Origin: Xanthomonas sp.
GTDB taxonomy: Bacteria; Pseudomonadota; Gammaproteobacteria; Xanthomonadales; Xanthomonadaceae
NCBI RefSeq assembly: GCF_017163755.1
Contig: NZ_JAFIWC010000027.1
Span: forward strand, 1-64,000
DNA: 64,000 nt
Direction of reading: 5' to 3'
The position numbers and the translations under genes are program-made. Of this stretch, positions 1 to 10,600 are shown piece after piece (positions within the stretch are counted from its first letter, which is position 1; every line of letters starts with the position of its first letter). Below the pieces are notes generated by a model. That model did not search any database, was not told the DNA's origin, and saw nothing but the letters and a program-made list of their open reading frames with translations.

Positions 1-1
1 G

Positions 2-3000
2 TCATGGGGCGGGCGCTCCGTGGTCGGGGGCGCTGTAGGCGGACGTACCCTCACCCCAACCCCTCTCCCGGGGGGAGAGGGGCTCAGGCAGGGCACCGGC
101 GAACAGGGCATCGACGGCTTCGACCAGCTTTGGGTCGAAGCGCCAGGCGTGCACGCCGGGCGACGGGTCGCGGGTGGCGTCCAGGCCGCGGCAGAACAGG
201 TAGCGCACGCCGCCGAAGTCGCGGGCGTAGTCATAGGCCGTGCCCAGGCGGAAACGCAGCCAGCGGTGCAGGGCCACGGTGTAGATCAGCGCCTGCAGTT
301 CGTATTCGCTGTGCGCCATCGCGCGCGCCAGCGCGTCGGCATCGTAGGCGGGCAGCCGATTGGACTTGTAGTCGAGCACGTACCAGCGCCCGTCGTGCTG
401 GTAAGTGAGGTCGATCAGGCCGGTCATCAGGCCTTCCAGGCGCTGGCGCGCGCCGAACGCCTGGCGCTGCCCGACCACGCCGAAGCGGTGCAGCAGCGCC
501 AGCAGCGCATCGACGCGGGTGGGGCGCATGGCGAAGTGGAATTCCATTTCGTTGCGGCGCTGCGGTGCGGGCACCGCGGCCAGACAGGTGCCTTCGGGCA
601 GGGCGACGGTGAGGGTGTGGCCGACCAGCGCGGCGAGCATGGCGGCGCCGTCGTCCAGTTCGTCCTGGGCGTAGCCGCCACGCTGCAACGCTTCAACGAT
701 GGCCGCGGTCTGCCCGTCCGGTGCCGGCTGGCCGGGAACCCAATCGCGCCAGGCGGCGAAGTCGCAGCGTTCGAATACGTCGTGCATCGCCACGCCGAAG
801 CGGTTGCCGGCGAAGCGGCGGTCGAAGGCTTCGACGTCCAGCGTCGTGGCGACGGCCTCGCTGGTGGACGGCTCGTCGCTGCCGCCGCTGCCGACGACGG
901 TGGCGCTGGCCATCGGGTCGGTGGCGGCGCCGGCATCGGCATTGGCCAGCTGGGTGAAGCTGTACACCCACCAGTCCGGCGCGATGTGCCGCTGCGGCAC
1001 GCGCGCCGGCGGCACCTGGATCTCGGCGGCCGGCGGCAGGCGCGGCACGTTGGCCGGCGGCGGCGTGGTGTCGACGACGATCGCGCCGGCGCCGGCGGCG
1101 GCCTGCAGCGCGTCCAGGTCGGCGACCATCGCCGCCAGCGCGGTGCGCTCGTGCTGGTGGAACGGCCCGGTGGCGATCCACAGCGCGTGCTCGGCGCGGG
1201 TCAGGCCGACGTAGAGCAGGCGCGCGTCCTCGGCGCGCTGTTCCTGTTTCCAGGCGGTCTCGGCCGCGCTCCAGGCCGGGTCGTCGTTGCCCGCGCTCCA
1301 CTTCGACGTGTTCCAGTGCAGCTGGCGGCCGAGCGGCGGCGCATGCACGGCGCAATGCCGGCCCGCGCCGCGGTCGCTGCGGCCGATGCCGACGTAGGGC
1401 AGGAACACCAGCGGATACTCCAGGCCCTTGCTCTTGTGCAGGGTCACGATCTGCACCCGGCGCGCGTCCGATTCCAGGCGCAACTGCTGGGTCTCGTCGC
1501 TGTCGTCGGCATTGGCGATGCGCCGCGCCAACCAGTCGACCAGGCCGTGCGGGCCGAGCGCGCGGGTGTCGGCCTCCTGCAGCACCTCGGCCAGCTGCAG
1601 GTAGTTGGTCAGCCGGCGCTCGCCGTCGACCAGCGCCAGCAGGCGGTGCGCGTGCGCGGCGCCGAGGTCGCCGATCAGCGCCAGCGGCCCGCCGCGCTGC
1701 CAGCGATCGCGCCAGTCCAGCGCCTGTTGCTGCCAACGACGGTGGCGATCGCCGTCGCGCTCCAGCACGGCGATCGCCGCGGCGTCCTCGCCGATCAACA
1801 CCGTCGCCAGCGCCGCGCGCAGGGGGCTATCGTCGCCCGGGTCGATCAGCGCCTGCAGCAGGGTCAGCAGTTCCAGCGCTTCGTCGGTGGCGAACAGGCT
1901 CTGCCGGCCGGCGGCCACCGCGGGAATGCCGACTGCGCCCAGCGCCTGCTGGATGCAGGTGGCCTCGCCATGGCTGCGCACCAGCACCGCGATGTCGCCG
2001 GCCTGCACCGCGCGGCCGCCGACCGTGGCGGTACCGGCGCGGCCGCCGGCGAGCCAGTCGCGGATCGCGGCGACGCAGGCGGCGGTGCACAGCGCGCGCG
2101 CGCGACCGGCGCTCCAGGGTTTGGGCTTGCCGGCGGATTTGTTTTTGGCCGCAGACGCGGCCGGCGGCGGCGGCGGCTCCGGCGCGCGCCACAGGGTCAG
2201 CGCCGGCGCGGTGGCGCCGTCGCGCTGCAGTTCGGCATCGGTTCGTTTGGTGCCCGGCTGCACCGGGTGGAAGGCGATGCCCTCGGTCAGGAACGCCTGC
2301 GCATGCCCGGCCTGCGCGTACAGCGCCTCGATCGCCGCCAGCAGCGCCGGTCGCGAGCGGAAATTGTGCCCGAGCGGCGGCGCCGGTTCGGCGGTGGCGG
2401 CCGCGGCCAGGTAGGTCTGCACGTCGCCGCCGCGGAAGCCGTAGATCGCTTGCTTGGGATCGCCGATCAGGGCCAGGAAGCGCGCTTGCGCTCCGTCGGG
2501 CGGTTCGGTGCCATGCTCGCCGGGCGAAACGCCGCGCTCGCCATGTTCCTTCGCGGACCCGAACACCGTGGAGAAGATCGACCACTGGCGCGCGTCGGTG
2601 TCCTGGAATTCGTCCACCAGCGCGATGGCGTACTGCGCGCGCAAGCGCTGCGCCAGCGCCTCGCCCTGCGGGCCTTGCAGCGCGCGCGCCACGCCGTCGA
2701 CCAGGTCGTCGTAGGTCTGCACGCGGCGCTGGCGCTTGAGCAGGGCCAGGCGTGCGCCGGCATCGTCGCGCAGCGCGTGCAGCAGGCGGATGCGGCGCCG
2801 GCCGCGCCATTCCTCCACGCGCGCCAGCGCGGCCAGATAGCCGTCGATGGCGTGGCTCAGCGGCGAGGCCGGGGTGCGGTCGACGGATTTCTTGTTGGTT
2901 CCGGCGGCCAGTTCCGCGGCGGTCAGCTTGATCAACTTGGGGTGCGGCGGCAGGCCCGGCGCCGGCGCGGCGGCGAACCCGTCGAACCAATGCCAGAGCG

Positions 3001-3898
3001 CGGCCAGCCAGTCGGGCTTGTAGCTGACCTTGCTCAGCACGCCGCCGTCGATCGCGGCCATGATGGCGTCGAAGAAGGCGATGCCGTGCGCCTGGAACGC
3101 CGCCGCCAAGGCGCTGCCCGCCGCTTGCGCCGCCTGCAGCAACGCGGCGGGATCGTCGGTGGTGGGGGCGACCGCCGGCAGCAGTTGCGGATGCCGCACC
3201 AGTTCGCGCAGGTCGCTGGCCAGTGCCTCGGGCCCGCCCGGCCACAGCGCGACCAGGTCCTCGGCCATCGCCGCATCGGCGGCGCGCTGGCGCCACAGGT
3301 CGGCGGCGACTTCGGCCAGCAGTTCGCGGTCGTTGGCCAGCAGCTGCGGCGCGGCGAAGGCCTGGCCGCTCTCCAGCGCGTGCTCGCGCAGCACGCGGGC
3401 GCAGAAGCCGTGGATGGTGAAGATGGCGGCGAGGTCGATTTCCTCCACCGCCTGCTGCAGGCGGCGGCGCAGGGCGGCGGGCGATTCGCCGCTGGCGGCC
3501 AGATGCGCGGCGAGGATGGCGCGGGTGAGAACGGCGTCCGGTGTTTCCTGTAGGAGCGGCTTCAGCCGCGACAGGCCGTCGGCGATCTCGGTTGGCGACA
3601 GATCGCTCTGGATATCTGTCGCGGCTGAAGCCGCTCCTACAGAAGCTAGTGACGCATCGGGCATCAGCGTCGCCGCCAGCGCCAGGCGTTCGCGGATGCG
3701 CCGGCGCAGTTCCTGGGTGGCGGCCTCGGTGAAGGTGACCGCGAGGATCTGGCCGATGCGCAGGCCGCGCTCGACCACCAGCCGGGTGAATAGCGTGGCC
3801 AGGGTGAAGGTCTTGCCGGTGCCGGCGCTGGCCTCGATCAGGCGCACGCCGTGCAGCGGCAGGGTCAGGTACGGGTCGTCGGCGAGGGAGCCGCTCAT
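2..3898 (-). CDS. recB: RecBCD exonuclease subunit RecB
   Basis: Beta subunit of exonuclease V: 3'-5' helicase plus the nuclease that processes double-strand ends for recombination. The 1298-residue protein has a Walker A motif ASAGTGKT at about residues 23-30, a UvrD-type DEFQDTD motif near 430, the following GDPKQAIYGFRGGD helicase block, and the C-terminal RecB-nuclease core around VLDYKS near residue 1170. Its ATG overlaps the recC stop by four bases, so the two are translationally coupled. Two oddities are visible. Residues 86-117 are encoded by an inserted palindromic repeat kept in frame. The last 25 or so residues, with PLSPRERGWGEG, come from another dispersed repeat that runs almost to the stop codon. 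RecD would be expected just beyond the left edge. The family assignment is secure. Confidence 0.97.
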   Translation of the reverse strand: MSGSLADDPYLTLPLHGVRLIEASAGTGKTFTLATLFTRLVVERGLRIGQILAVTFTEAATQELRRRIRERLALAATLMPDASLASVGAASAATDIQSDLSPTEIADGLSRLKPLLQETPDAVLTRAILAAHLAASGESPAALRRRLQQAVEEIDLAAIFTIHGFCARVLREHALESGQAFAAPQLLANDRELLAEVAADLWRQRAADAAMAEDLVALWPGGPEALASDLRELVRHPQLLPAVAPTTDDPAALLQAAQAAGSALAAAFQAHGIAFFDAIMAAIDGGVLSKVSYKPDWLAALWHWFDGFAAAPAPGLPPHPKLIKLTAAELAAGTNKKSVDRTPASPLSHAIDGYLAALARVEEWRGRRRIRLLHALRDDAGARLALLKRQRRVQTYDDLVDGVARALQGPQGEALAQRLRAQYAIALVDEFQDTDARQWSIFSTVFGSAKEHGERGVSPGEHGTEPPDGAQARFLALIGDPKQAIYGFRGGDVQTYLAAAATAEPAPPLGHNFRSRPALLAAIEALYAQAGHAQAFLTEGIAFHPVQPGTKRTDAELQRDGATAPALTLWRAPEPPPPPAASAAKNKSAGKPKPWSAGRARALCTAACVAAIRDWLAGGRAGTATVGGRAVQAGDIAVLVRSHGEATCIQQALGAVGIPAVAAGRQSLFATDEALELLTLLQALIDPGDDSPLRAALATVLIGEDAAAIAVLERDGDRHRRWQQQALDWRDRWQRGGPLALIGDLGAAHAHRLLALVDGERRLTNYLQLAEVLQEADTRALGPHGLVDWLARRIANADDSDETQQLRLESDARRVQIVTLHKSKGLEYPLVFLPYVGIGRSDRGAGRHCAVHAPPLGRQLHWNTSKWSAGNDDPAWSAAETAWKQEQRAEDARLLYVGLTRAEHALWIATGPFHQHERTALAAMVADLDALQAAAGAGAIVVDTTPPPANVPRLPPAAEIQVPPARVPQRHIAPDWWVYSFTQLANADAGAATDPMASATVVGSGGSDEPSTSEAVATTLDVEAFDRRFAGNRFGVAMHDVFERCDFAAWRDWVPGQPAPDGQTAAIVEALQRGGYAQDELDDGAAMLAALVGHTLTVALPEGTCLAAVPAPQRRNEMEFHFAMRPTRVDALLALLHRFGVVGQRQAFGARQRLEGLMTGLIDLTYQHDGRWYVLDYKSNRLPAYDADALARAMAHSEYELQALIYTVALHRWLRFRLGTAYDYARDFGGVRYLFCRGLDATRDPSPGVHAWRFDPKLVEAVDALFAGALPEPLSPRERGWGEGTSAYSAPDHGAPAP
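47..84. repeat. REP-like repeat forming the recB 3' end
   Basis: The block ccctcaccccaacccctctc followed by the self-complementary ctctcccggggggagag matches, with one or two differences, the block at 7497-7534 downstream of other genes. Here it lies inside the recB reading frame and supplies its final codons. The central part can form a strong GC hairpin, so it may also act near the recB transcript end. Confidence 0.8.
3548..3642. repeat. Palindromic repeat element inside recB
   Basis: A perfect 27-bp inverted repeat (3548-3574 and 3616-3642; each arm carries the core taggagcggcttcagccgcg or its complement) separated by 41 bp. It lies wholly within the recB reading frame without interrupting it and encodes residues 86-117, including GAASAAT on one arm and LKPLLQ on the other. 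The same core occurs again outside genes near 59917. The arms could fold into a long hairpin in DNA or mRNA. It resembles the REP/ERIC-like intergenic repeats common in Xanthomonas; placement in a gene is the unusual part. Confidence 0.9.
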
Positions 3899-6800
3899 TC
3901 GGCGTCCTCCTGCGCGCCGCGCCACTGCCGCCAGCTCTCGGCCAGCCGCGCCGGATCCAGCGCGCCGCCGGCGTCGCCGCGTTCGAGCAGCGAATACAGC
4001 CGGTGGCTGGTGGCGGCGAAGGCCGCGAAGCGCTGCGCATCGGCGAACGGGTCGCGGCCGCGGTGCACCAGGCGCAGTTCCGGGCTCGTCGCCTCGCTCC
4101 AGCCGAAGCTGGCCTGCCACTGCGCGGCGGCGTCCTTGATCGCCTTGTCGAGGTCGTCGTTGCGTGCGGCCTGGTGGTATTTCCAGCTGCTGTACGGGGC
4201 GAACGCCAGCGGCGCCTGCAGGCCCTGCCGGTACAGCCGCAGCAGCTCGGCCAGCGCCGCCTGCGCCTGTGCCTGCGACAGCGGTTCGGCCGGGTTGGCG
4301 TCCATCGGATGCGGGCCGAGACTGTCGTCGTCTTCGAAGAAGCGCACGTAGTCGGCGCGCTCGCCGGCGGCGCGCAGCAGCAGCCATTCCAGGCCGTGGC
4401 GGATCGCCGCGCGCCCGCTGACCGCACCGACCTGTACCCGGCCCACGCCGTTGGCGTACCAACCGGGCAGGCGGCCGTGCAGGTCGATGTCGTCGATCCG
4501 CACCTGCAGCCGCTGCGAGCGTGCCGGCGCGTCGCCGCGCCACTGCGCGAACGCGTCGGCGTACGGGCGCAGCTGGTGCAGGCGTTCGTCGAGCAGGCGC
4601 CGGCCGAGCGGGCCGGACGGCAGCAGCGCGCGCGCGCGCAGGCGCTCGTACAGGCCGTCGGCGGCGTCGGCGAGCACCGCCTCCAGCACCTGTTGCTGCA
4701 GGCCGTACTGGTCCAGCCCGCCGCTCGGCGCCAGCAGCGGCTCCAGGTCGCTGTCCTCGCCGGCCGGGTCGGGCAGGCGCATGCCCAGGCGATGGCGCAG
4801 GAACTGCCCGGCCGGATCGGCGAACAGCCGGCGCAGGTCGTCGATCGACACGCTCGCCGGCAGCGCCAGGTCGTCGGCCGGCAACGCGCCGTCCACCCAC
4901 GGCGGCAGCGGGCGGCGCTGCCCGGCCAGGCTGTCCACCGCCGGCCGCCATTGCCGGCGGTAGCTGAAGCGGCGCGGGTCGGCGCCGTCCTCGCCGAGCG
5001 CGCCGAACGCGGCGGCGGCGAACGGCTGCAACGGGTGGCGCACCACGAGCCTGTCAATGGCTTTCGGCTCGGCGTGGTACTGCGCGGCGCTGGCCAGCAG
5101 TTCGCTGACCAGCACCGACGGCTCGCGCGGCGTGCCGTCGCGCGCATCGGCGCCGAGATAACTGAGGTAGAACACGTCCTGCGCCGAGGCGCACAGCTGC
5201 AGGAACAGGAAGCGGTCGTCCTCGCGGGTGGAGCGATCGCCGTGGCGGCGGCGCGCGGTGCCCAGCTCGGCGGTGAGGCGGTTGAGCCCGGCGGCCGGGT
5301 CGCGGCGCGGGAAGTCGCCATCGTTCATGCCCAGCAGGCAGATGGCGCGGAACGGCAGCAGCCGCATCGGCACCATGCGGCCGAAGCTGATGCCGCCGGT
5401 GAGCAGCGGCGCGCGCGTGTCCGACTCGCCCAGGGCGGCGGCGAAATGCGCGCGCACCACCTCGGCCGGCACCTTGCCGGCGTAGTCGGCGCGCGCGGCG
5501 TCGCGCGCGAACTGGTCGATCAGCGTGCGCAACCGCTCCAGCGCGCGCTGCGCGCGCGGCGCCGACGGCGTGGCCGGGATCAACGCATCGAGCAGGCCGA
5601 GCAGGCATTCGCGCCAGTGCGCCGGCGTCATCGGTTCGGCCAGCGCCGCCTGGTGGCGGTCGAGCACGCGCAACAGCCGCAGCAGGGTGTCCAGCGCGGC
5701 CAGCGCGCTGCCTTCCAGCTGCGGCCACGGCGCCACGCCGCCAATGTCGTCCTCCGCGCCGCTGGCATGGCCGAGCAGCAGCCGGTCCAGCGCGAAGCGC
5801 CAGGTGTAGGCGTCGTCGTCCGGCGCCTGGTGCTGGCGCCGGTGCGCCGCGTCCAGCCCCCAGCGCGCGCCGGCGGCATGCAGCCAGCCGCGCAGGCGCT
5901 CCAGCGCGGCCTCGTCCAGGCCTGCGGCCTCGGCGATCGGCGCGGTGGCCAGCAGGTCGAGAATCTCGTGCAGGCCGAAGCGCGACAGCGGCAGGCCGAG
6001 CAGGGTCAGGAACACCTCGGCCAGCGGCTCGCTGGCCAGCGGGCTGGCGTCGGCCAGCGCATAGGGCAGCGCGTCGTCGCTGCCGCGGCCGCCGAACACC
6101 GCGTCCAGGTACGGCACGTAGGGATCGATGTCCGGCGACAGCACCGCGATCTCGCGCGGCTGCAGCGGCGGGTCGAAGCGCGGATCGTCCAGCAGCGCGC
6201 GCAACTGGTCGTGCAGCACCTGCAGTTCGCGCAGCCGGGTGTGGCAGGCGTGCACCTGCAGGCTGGGATCGGCCAGGTCCACCGCCGGCAACGGCGCCGG
6301 CACGGCCGGCGCGCGGCGGTGGAACAGGTCGCTCTGCATGCGCCGCAGCAGGCTGTCGCCCAGGCCGCCGTCGGCGAGCGCACGCCGGCCGGACTCCAGC
6401 GGATCGGCGTAGACCGCGATCTCGGCGAGCGGATGCACCACCTCGTAGTCACCGACCAGCGCCATGAAGTCGCGCCCGGCCGCGCCCCAGGCCTGCAGCA
6501 GCGGGTTCTCCTGCACCTGGTCGGCGAACAGGTCCACCGCCCCGCCCTGGCGGCGGCGCTGCCACAGGGTCTGCAGATCGCCCCAGTAGCCGTGCGCCGG
6601 CGTGGGCAGGTAGAAGTGCAGCGTGCCCACGCGCGCCTGCGTGGCCAGCACGCGCAGCACGTCCGGGGAGACGTTGAGGATGGCGAAGGCGAACAGCCGC
6701 CGCGGCAGCCCCTGCGGCAGCGGGCCGTCGGAGCGCGCGTAGCGGTCCAGGTACTGGCCGATGCGGCGCGCGCGGTACGGGCGACCGCTGGCGATCCGGC

Positions 6801-7308
6801 GCCACAGCCGCGCCTGCGGGTCGTCCGCATCGGCGCCGCCTTCCCAGCGCAGCAGCCAGTCGCGGCGCCAGGCCTGGTACTTCTCGAACACGCTGCCCAG
6901 TTCGCCGGCCAGCGCCCAGGGCTTGAGCGCGTCGCCGTCGGCCAGGTAGCCGGCCAGCGGGGCGAGGGCCGCATCGCCGCCCAGGTCGGCCTGCAGCGCG
7001 TCGTACAGGCGCCACTGCGTGGTGGCCAGGTCCAGGTCGTCGGCGGCCGCGCCGAGATTGGCCTCCAGCGCGCGCGCGACGAACTCGCCGGGGGTGAGGA
7101 ATTCCAGGTTCGCCGCCACGCCGTGCTCGGCGGCCAGCGTGGACTGCAGCCAGCGCCGCATCGCCACCTGCGGGATCAGTACCACTTCCGGCGCCAGCAG
7201 CGGCTGCTCCGGCACCGGCCGGCGCAACTCCTCGGCCAGCAGGGCGGCCAGGGTATCCAGCGCGTTGGACGGATACAGGCGGAAGTCGGGCGCGGAAGAG
7301 GCGTGCAT
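3895..7308 (-). CDS. recC: RecBCD exonuclease subunit RecC
   Basis: Gamma subunit of exonuclease V, which recognises Chi and holds RecB and RecD together. The reading frame gives about 1137 residues, normal for RecC (E. coli about 1120). The N-terminus has the family-like start FRLYPSNALDTLAALLAEEL, followed by the inactive helicase-like core with LLPFRAICLLGMNDGDFPR in the second half. The start is uncertain: an ATG at 7320 is four codons upstream, and the frame stays open to 7479, but that extension is low-complexity and overlaps repeat DNA. Neither ATG has a convincing Shine-Dalgarno. The stop overlaps the recB ATG. No separate promoter was recognised in the repeat-rich upstream region. 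Confidence 0.95.
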   Translation of the reverse strand: MHASSAPDFRLYPSNALDTLAALLAEELRRPVPEQPLLAPEVVLIPQVAMRRWLQSTLAAEHGVAANLEFLTPGEFVARALEANLGAAADDLDLATTQWRLYDALQADLGGDAALAPLAGYLADGDALKPWALAGELGSVFEKYQAWRRDWLLRWEGGADADDPQARLWRRIASGRPYRARRIGQYLDRYARSDGPLPQGLPRRLFAFAILNVSPDVLRVLATQARVGTLHFYLPTPAHGYWGDLQTLWQRRRQGGAVDLFADQVQENPLLQAWGAAGRDFMALVGDYEVVHPLAEIAVYADPLESGRRALADGGLGDSLLRRMQSDLFHRRAPAVPAPLPAVDLADPSLQVHACHTRLRELQVLHDQLRALLDDPRFDPPLQPREIAVLSPDIDPYVPYLDAVFGGRGSDDALPYALADASPLASEPLAEVFLTLLGLPLSRFGLHEILDLLATAPIAEAAGLDEAALERLRGWLHAAGARWGLDAAHRRQHQAPDDDAYTWRFALDRLLLGHASGAEDDIGGVAPWPQLEGSALAALDTLLRLLRVLDRHQAALAEPMTPAHWRECLLGLLDALIPATPSAPRAQRALERLRTLIDQFARDAARADYAGKVPAEVVRAHFAAALGESDTRAPLLTGGISFGRMVPMRLLPFRAICLLGMNDGDFPRRDPAAGLNRLTAELGTARRRHGDRSTREDDRFLFLQLCASAQDVFYLSYLGADARDGTPREPSVLVSELLASAAQYHAEPKAIDRLVVRHPLQPFAAAAFGALGEDGADPRRFSYRRQWRPAVDSLAGQRRPLPPWVDGALPADDLALPASVSIDDLRRLFADPAGQFLRHRLGMRLPDPAGEDSDLEPLLAPSGGLDQYGLQQQVLEAVLADAADGLYERLRARALLPSGPLGRRLLDERLHQLRPYADAFAQWRGDAPARSQRLQVRIDDIDLHGRLPGWYANGVGRVQVGAVSGRAAIRHGLEWLLLRAAGERADYVRFFEDDDSLGPHPMDANPAEPLSQAQAQAALAELLRLYRQGLQAPLAFAPYSSWKYHQAARNDDLDKAIKDAAAQWQASFGWSEATSPELRLVHRGRDPFADAQRFAAFAATSHRLYSLLERGDAGGALDPARLAESWRQWRGAQEDAE

Positions 7309-7394
7309 GCGTGGCGGCATTGTGCCGGATGCGCGCGCGCCGCGTCGTCGCGTGATGCGGGTCGGGTTGACCGGCGCAGGCGTGGGCGGTGCAT

Positions 7395-7600
7395 GCGGCT
7401 TCTCCCTTCTCCCGTCGGGAGAAGGTGGCCCGCAGGGCCGGATGAGGGTGCGAGCGAAGCCTCGTGCTCCCAATTCCACGAGGTGCTTCGCGCCGGACCC
7501 TCACCCCAACCCCTCTCCCGGCGGGAGAGGGGCTATGTGCGGCTGTTCCTTCTCCCACCGGGAGAAGGTGCCCCGCAGGGGCGGATGAGGGTGCGGCGCC
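7395..7600. repeat. Cluster of three REP-like hairpin repeats
   Basis: Between recC and the autotransporter lie three related units: cttctcccgtcgggagaagg (about 7405-7427) with a gatgagggtgcg tail, a ccctcaccccaacccctctc unit with the hairpin ctctcccggcgggagag (7497-7534), and ccttctcccaccgggagaag (about 7548-7569) with the same gatgagggtgcg tail. The first and third are near-direct copies; the middle one is the unit also found at 47-84. Any of these hairpins could act as an mRNA 3'-end stabiliser or as a partial terminator for the autotransporter gene, which ends at 7635. Confidence 0.85.
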
Positions 7601-7634
7601 TCGTGCACCGGCTCCGCGAGCGCTTCGCGACGCC

Positions 7635-10600
7635 TCAGTACTTCTTCTCCACGTTGAAGATCCACGTCTGGTCGCTGCCGCTGTCGCCGTCGGTCACGCC
7701 GCGGTATTCGATGCGCGTGGACAGGCCCTGGTCGGTGCTGAACACCGCGCCCAGGCCCAGCATCACGCGGTTGCGGTCGAACACGCTCAGCCCGGTGCGA
7801 TAGAACGATCCGCCGGTGATGTCGGCATAGCTCAAGGTCGCATCGCCACGGCCCTGGAAGTCGCGCTGGTATTCGGCGCGGAACTGCGGGGTGAACTGGC
7901 CCCACGACATCTCGCGGCGCCATTCCACGCGCAGGCCGAGGTTGCCGGTGGTGGTGGCCACGTCCATGTCCTCGTAGCGCAGCGCGAACGGCGCCATCGC
8001 GCCTTCGCTGTAGGCATCGAGCGTGGCGCGGGCCATGTCCACCCGCGCGTACGGGGTGATCTGCCAGTCGCCGCGCTGCAGGTCGGCACCGGTGGACACC
8101 GATCCGATCCACTGGCTGCCGTCGCGGCCGCCCTCGGCCAGTTCGCCGTTGCCGGTCACGTAGCGGCGCAGGTCGTAGGACAGCAGCTGGTAGCCGACCA
8201 GGGTGTCGAAGAAGAAATACTGCCCCGGGTGGAAACTGGCATACAGCGCCAGCGTATAGGCGGTGGCTTCGCTGCGGCTGCCGTTGTCGCCGACATCGCT
8301 GTCGTCGCGGCCCCAGCCCACGCCGGCACCGATCGCCAGCGAACGGTTGACCCGATAGTCGGCGCCCATGCTCAGGCCGTCGGACTGGAAGTCCACGCCA
8401 GCGCGCTCGGCCTGCTTGTCCAGGCTGCCGGAGCGGATCGCGCCGCCCACCCACAGGCCCAGCTCGCCCTCGACCGCGCCGGTGGAGGCGCGCGCCGACG
8501 ATGCCGCTATCCGATCGGCGTCGGCCGCATCCGCGTCCGCGTCCCAGGTCGGCTGGCTGCACGGCTGCGCGCCCAGGCCGCGCTCGGCCTGGCGGCAATG
8601 CGAGGTGGCCTGGAAGCTCAGGCCGTTGTCGAAGCCGCGCGCGCCGCGATGGGTCGCCTCCAGCCGGCGCTGGAAGTTGTCGATCTGCGCCTTGGCGAAG
8701 CGCCGGGTGGACTCGGCCTGCGCATCGATCAGGCCGCGCACTTCCGCATCCAGGGTCGGATCCGGACGCGGCGCGACCACGAACACGATGGCCGCTTCGG
8801 CCGAGGTCGCATACGCGTTGGACAGGGTGAAGCGGACCGTGGCCTGGCCGGAGAAGGCCGGGTTCGGCGTGAAGGTCAGCAGGAAGCTCGGCCCGTCACT
8901 GGCCGCGGCGGTGGGCACGCCGGCGGCCGAGGCGCCGCCGCTGCGGGCGATGGTCGCGGTGCCGGCGCTGGCCGGCGACAACGCCACCAGCGTGGCGGCC
9001 ACGAACGGCCCGCCGGTCGCGCCGCTGGTCAGGTCCACGGTCTGCGCTTGGCCGGACACCGCCTGCATCGTGGTCGACACCGCGACCGGGCGCGCATTGA
9101 CGGTGATGGTCACCGTGGCCGGCGCCGAAGTGCCGCCCGCGCCGGTGGCGGTGTAGCTCAGGCTGTCCACGCCGACGTAGCCGGTTGCCGGCGTGTACAC
9201 CAGCTGCACGCCGTCCACCACCGCGGTGCCGTGGCTCGGCGCGGTGGCCAGGGCGATCGTGTCGATGCTGCCGGTGTCGTTGCCGGTCACCGCCAGCGTC
9301 AGCGCGGTGTCGACCAGCGTGTCGCCGGTGTCGTTCACCGCCACCGGTGCCGGGACCGCCGTGGCGATCGCCACGGTGTAGGCCTGCGCCGCGGCGAAAC
9401 CGTTCGCGTCGGCGACGCCGAGGGTGAAGGCGGCGCTGCCCGCGGTGGTCGGGGTGCCGGCGAGCACGCCTGCGCTGGTGAGGGTCAACCCGGCCGGCAA
9501 GGTGCCGGCGCTGACGCTGTAGCTGTACGGCGCCGTGCCGCCGCTGGCGCTCAGCGCCTGGCTGTAGGGGCTGCCGACCGTGCCCGCCGGCAACGTCGGC
9601 GGCGCGATGGCCAGCGTCGGCGAGGCGATGGCCAGCGTGTAGGCCTGTGTCGCGGTGAAGCCGCCGGCGTCGGTGACGGTCGCGGTGAAGGCGAAGCTGC
9701 CCGCCACCGTCGGCGTGCCGGCGAGCAGGCCGGCGCCGCTCAAGGTCAGCCCGGCCGGCAACGCACCGGCGCTGATGGCGAAGGCGTACGGCGCGGTGCC
9801 GCCACTGGCGCTCAGCGCCTGGCTGTAGGCGCTGCCGGCGGTGCCGCCCGGCAAGGTCGGCGGCGCGATGGTCAGCGTCGGCGACACGATGCTCAGGCTG
9901 TAGCTCTGGCTCGCCTGCCCGGCGGTGCCGGTGGTGCTGTCGGTTGCGGTCAGGGCGAAGGCGAAGGTCCCGGCCACGGTGGGAGTGCCGCCGAGCGCAC
10001 CGGTCGCGCTGTTGACCGTGACGCCGGCCGGCAGTGCGCCGGCGCTGAGCGTATAGGTGTACGGCGCGATGCCGCCGGTCGCCGGGTTGATGGCGGCCGT
10101 ATACGCCTGGCCCGCAGTACCGCCGGCCAGGGCGGTGGCCGGCAGGGTGAGCGTCGGGCTGGCCACGACCAGCGCGTAGGCGCGGTTGCCGCTGGTGGGG
10201 CTGCCGCCGCTGTCGGTGGCGGTCGCGGTGAAGTTGAAGCTGCCGCTGGCGGTCGGCGTGCCGGACAGCACGCCGGCGGCGCTCAAGGTCAATCCGGCCG
10301 GCAATGCTCCCGCGCTGATCACGAAGGAGTAAGGCGCGGTGCCGCCGCTGGCGCTCAGGGTCTGGCTGTAGGCCGTGCCCGCGGTCGCCGATGGCAGCGA
10401 TGCCGGACCGACCGTCACCACCGCATCGTCGTTGGCGATGGTGCCGGTGCCGGTGGCGCGGGCGATGCCCGCGTTGCTGGCGCCGGACAAATCGACGCTG
10501 AAGGTCTCGTTCGGCTCGACCGCGGTATCGCCGTTGACGGTGATCGCAACGCCTTGCGCGGTGACGCCGGGCGCGAACGTGAGCGTGCCGGAGCGGGCCA

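Noticed and set aside
20-3553. Very long + strand frame opposite recB
   Set aside because: It is the antisense shadow of recB in a GC-rich genome, with low-complexity Arg/Gln/Gly content and no domains.
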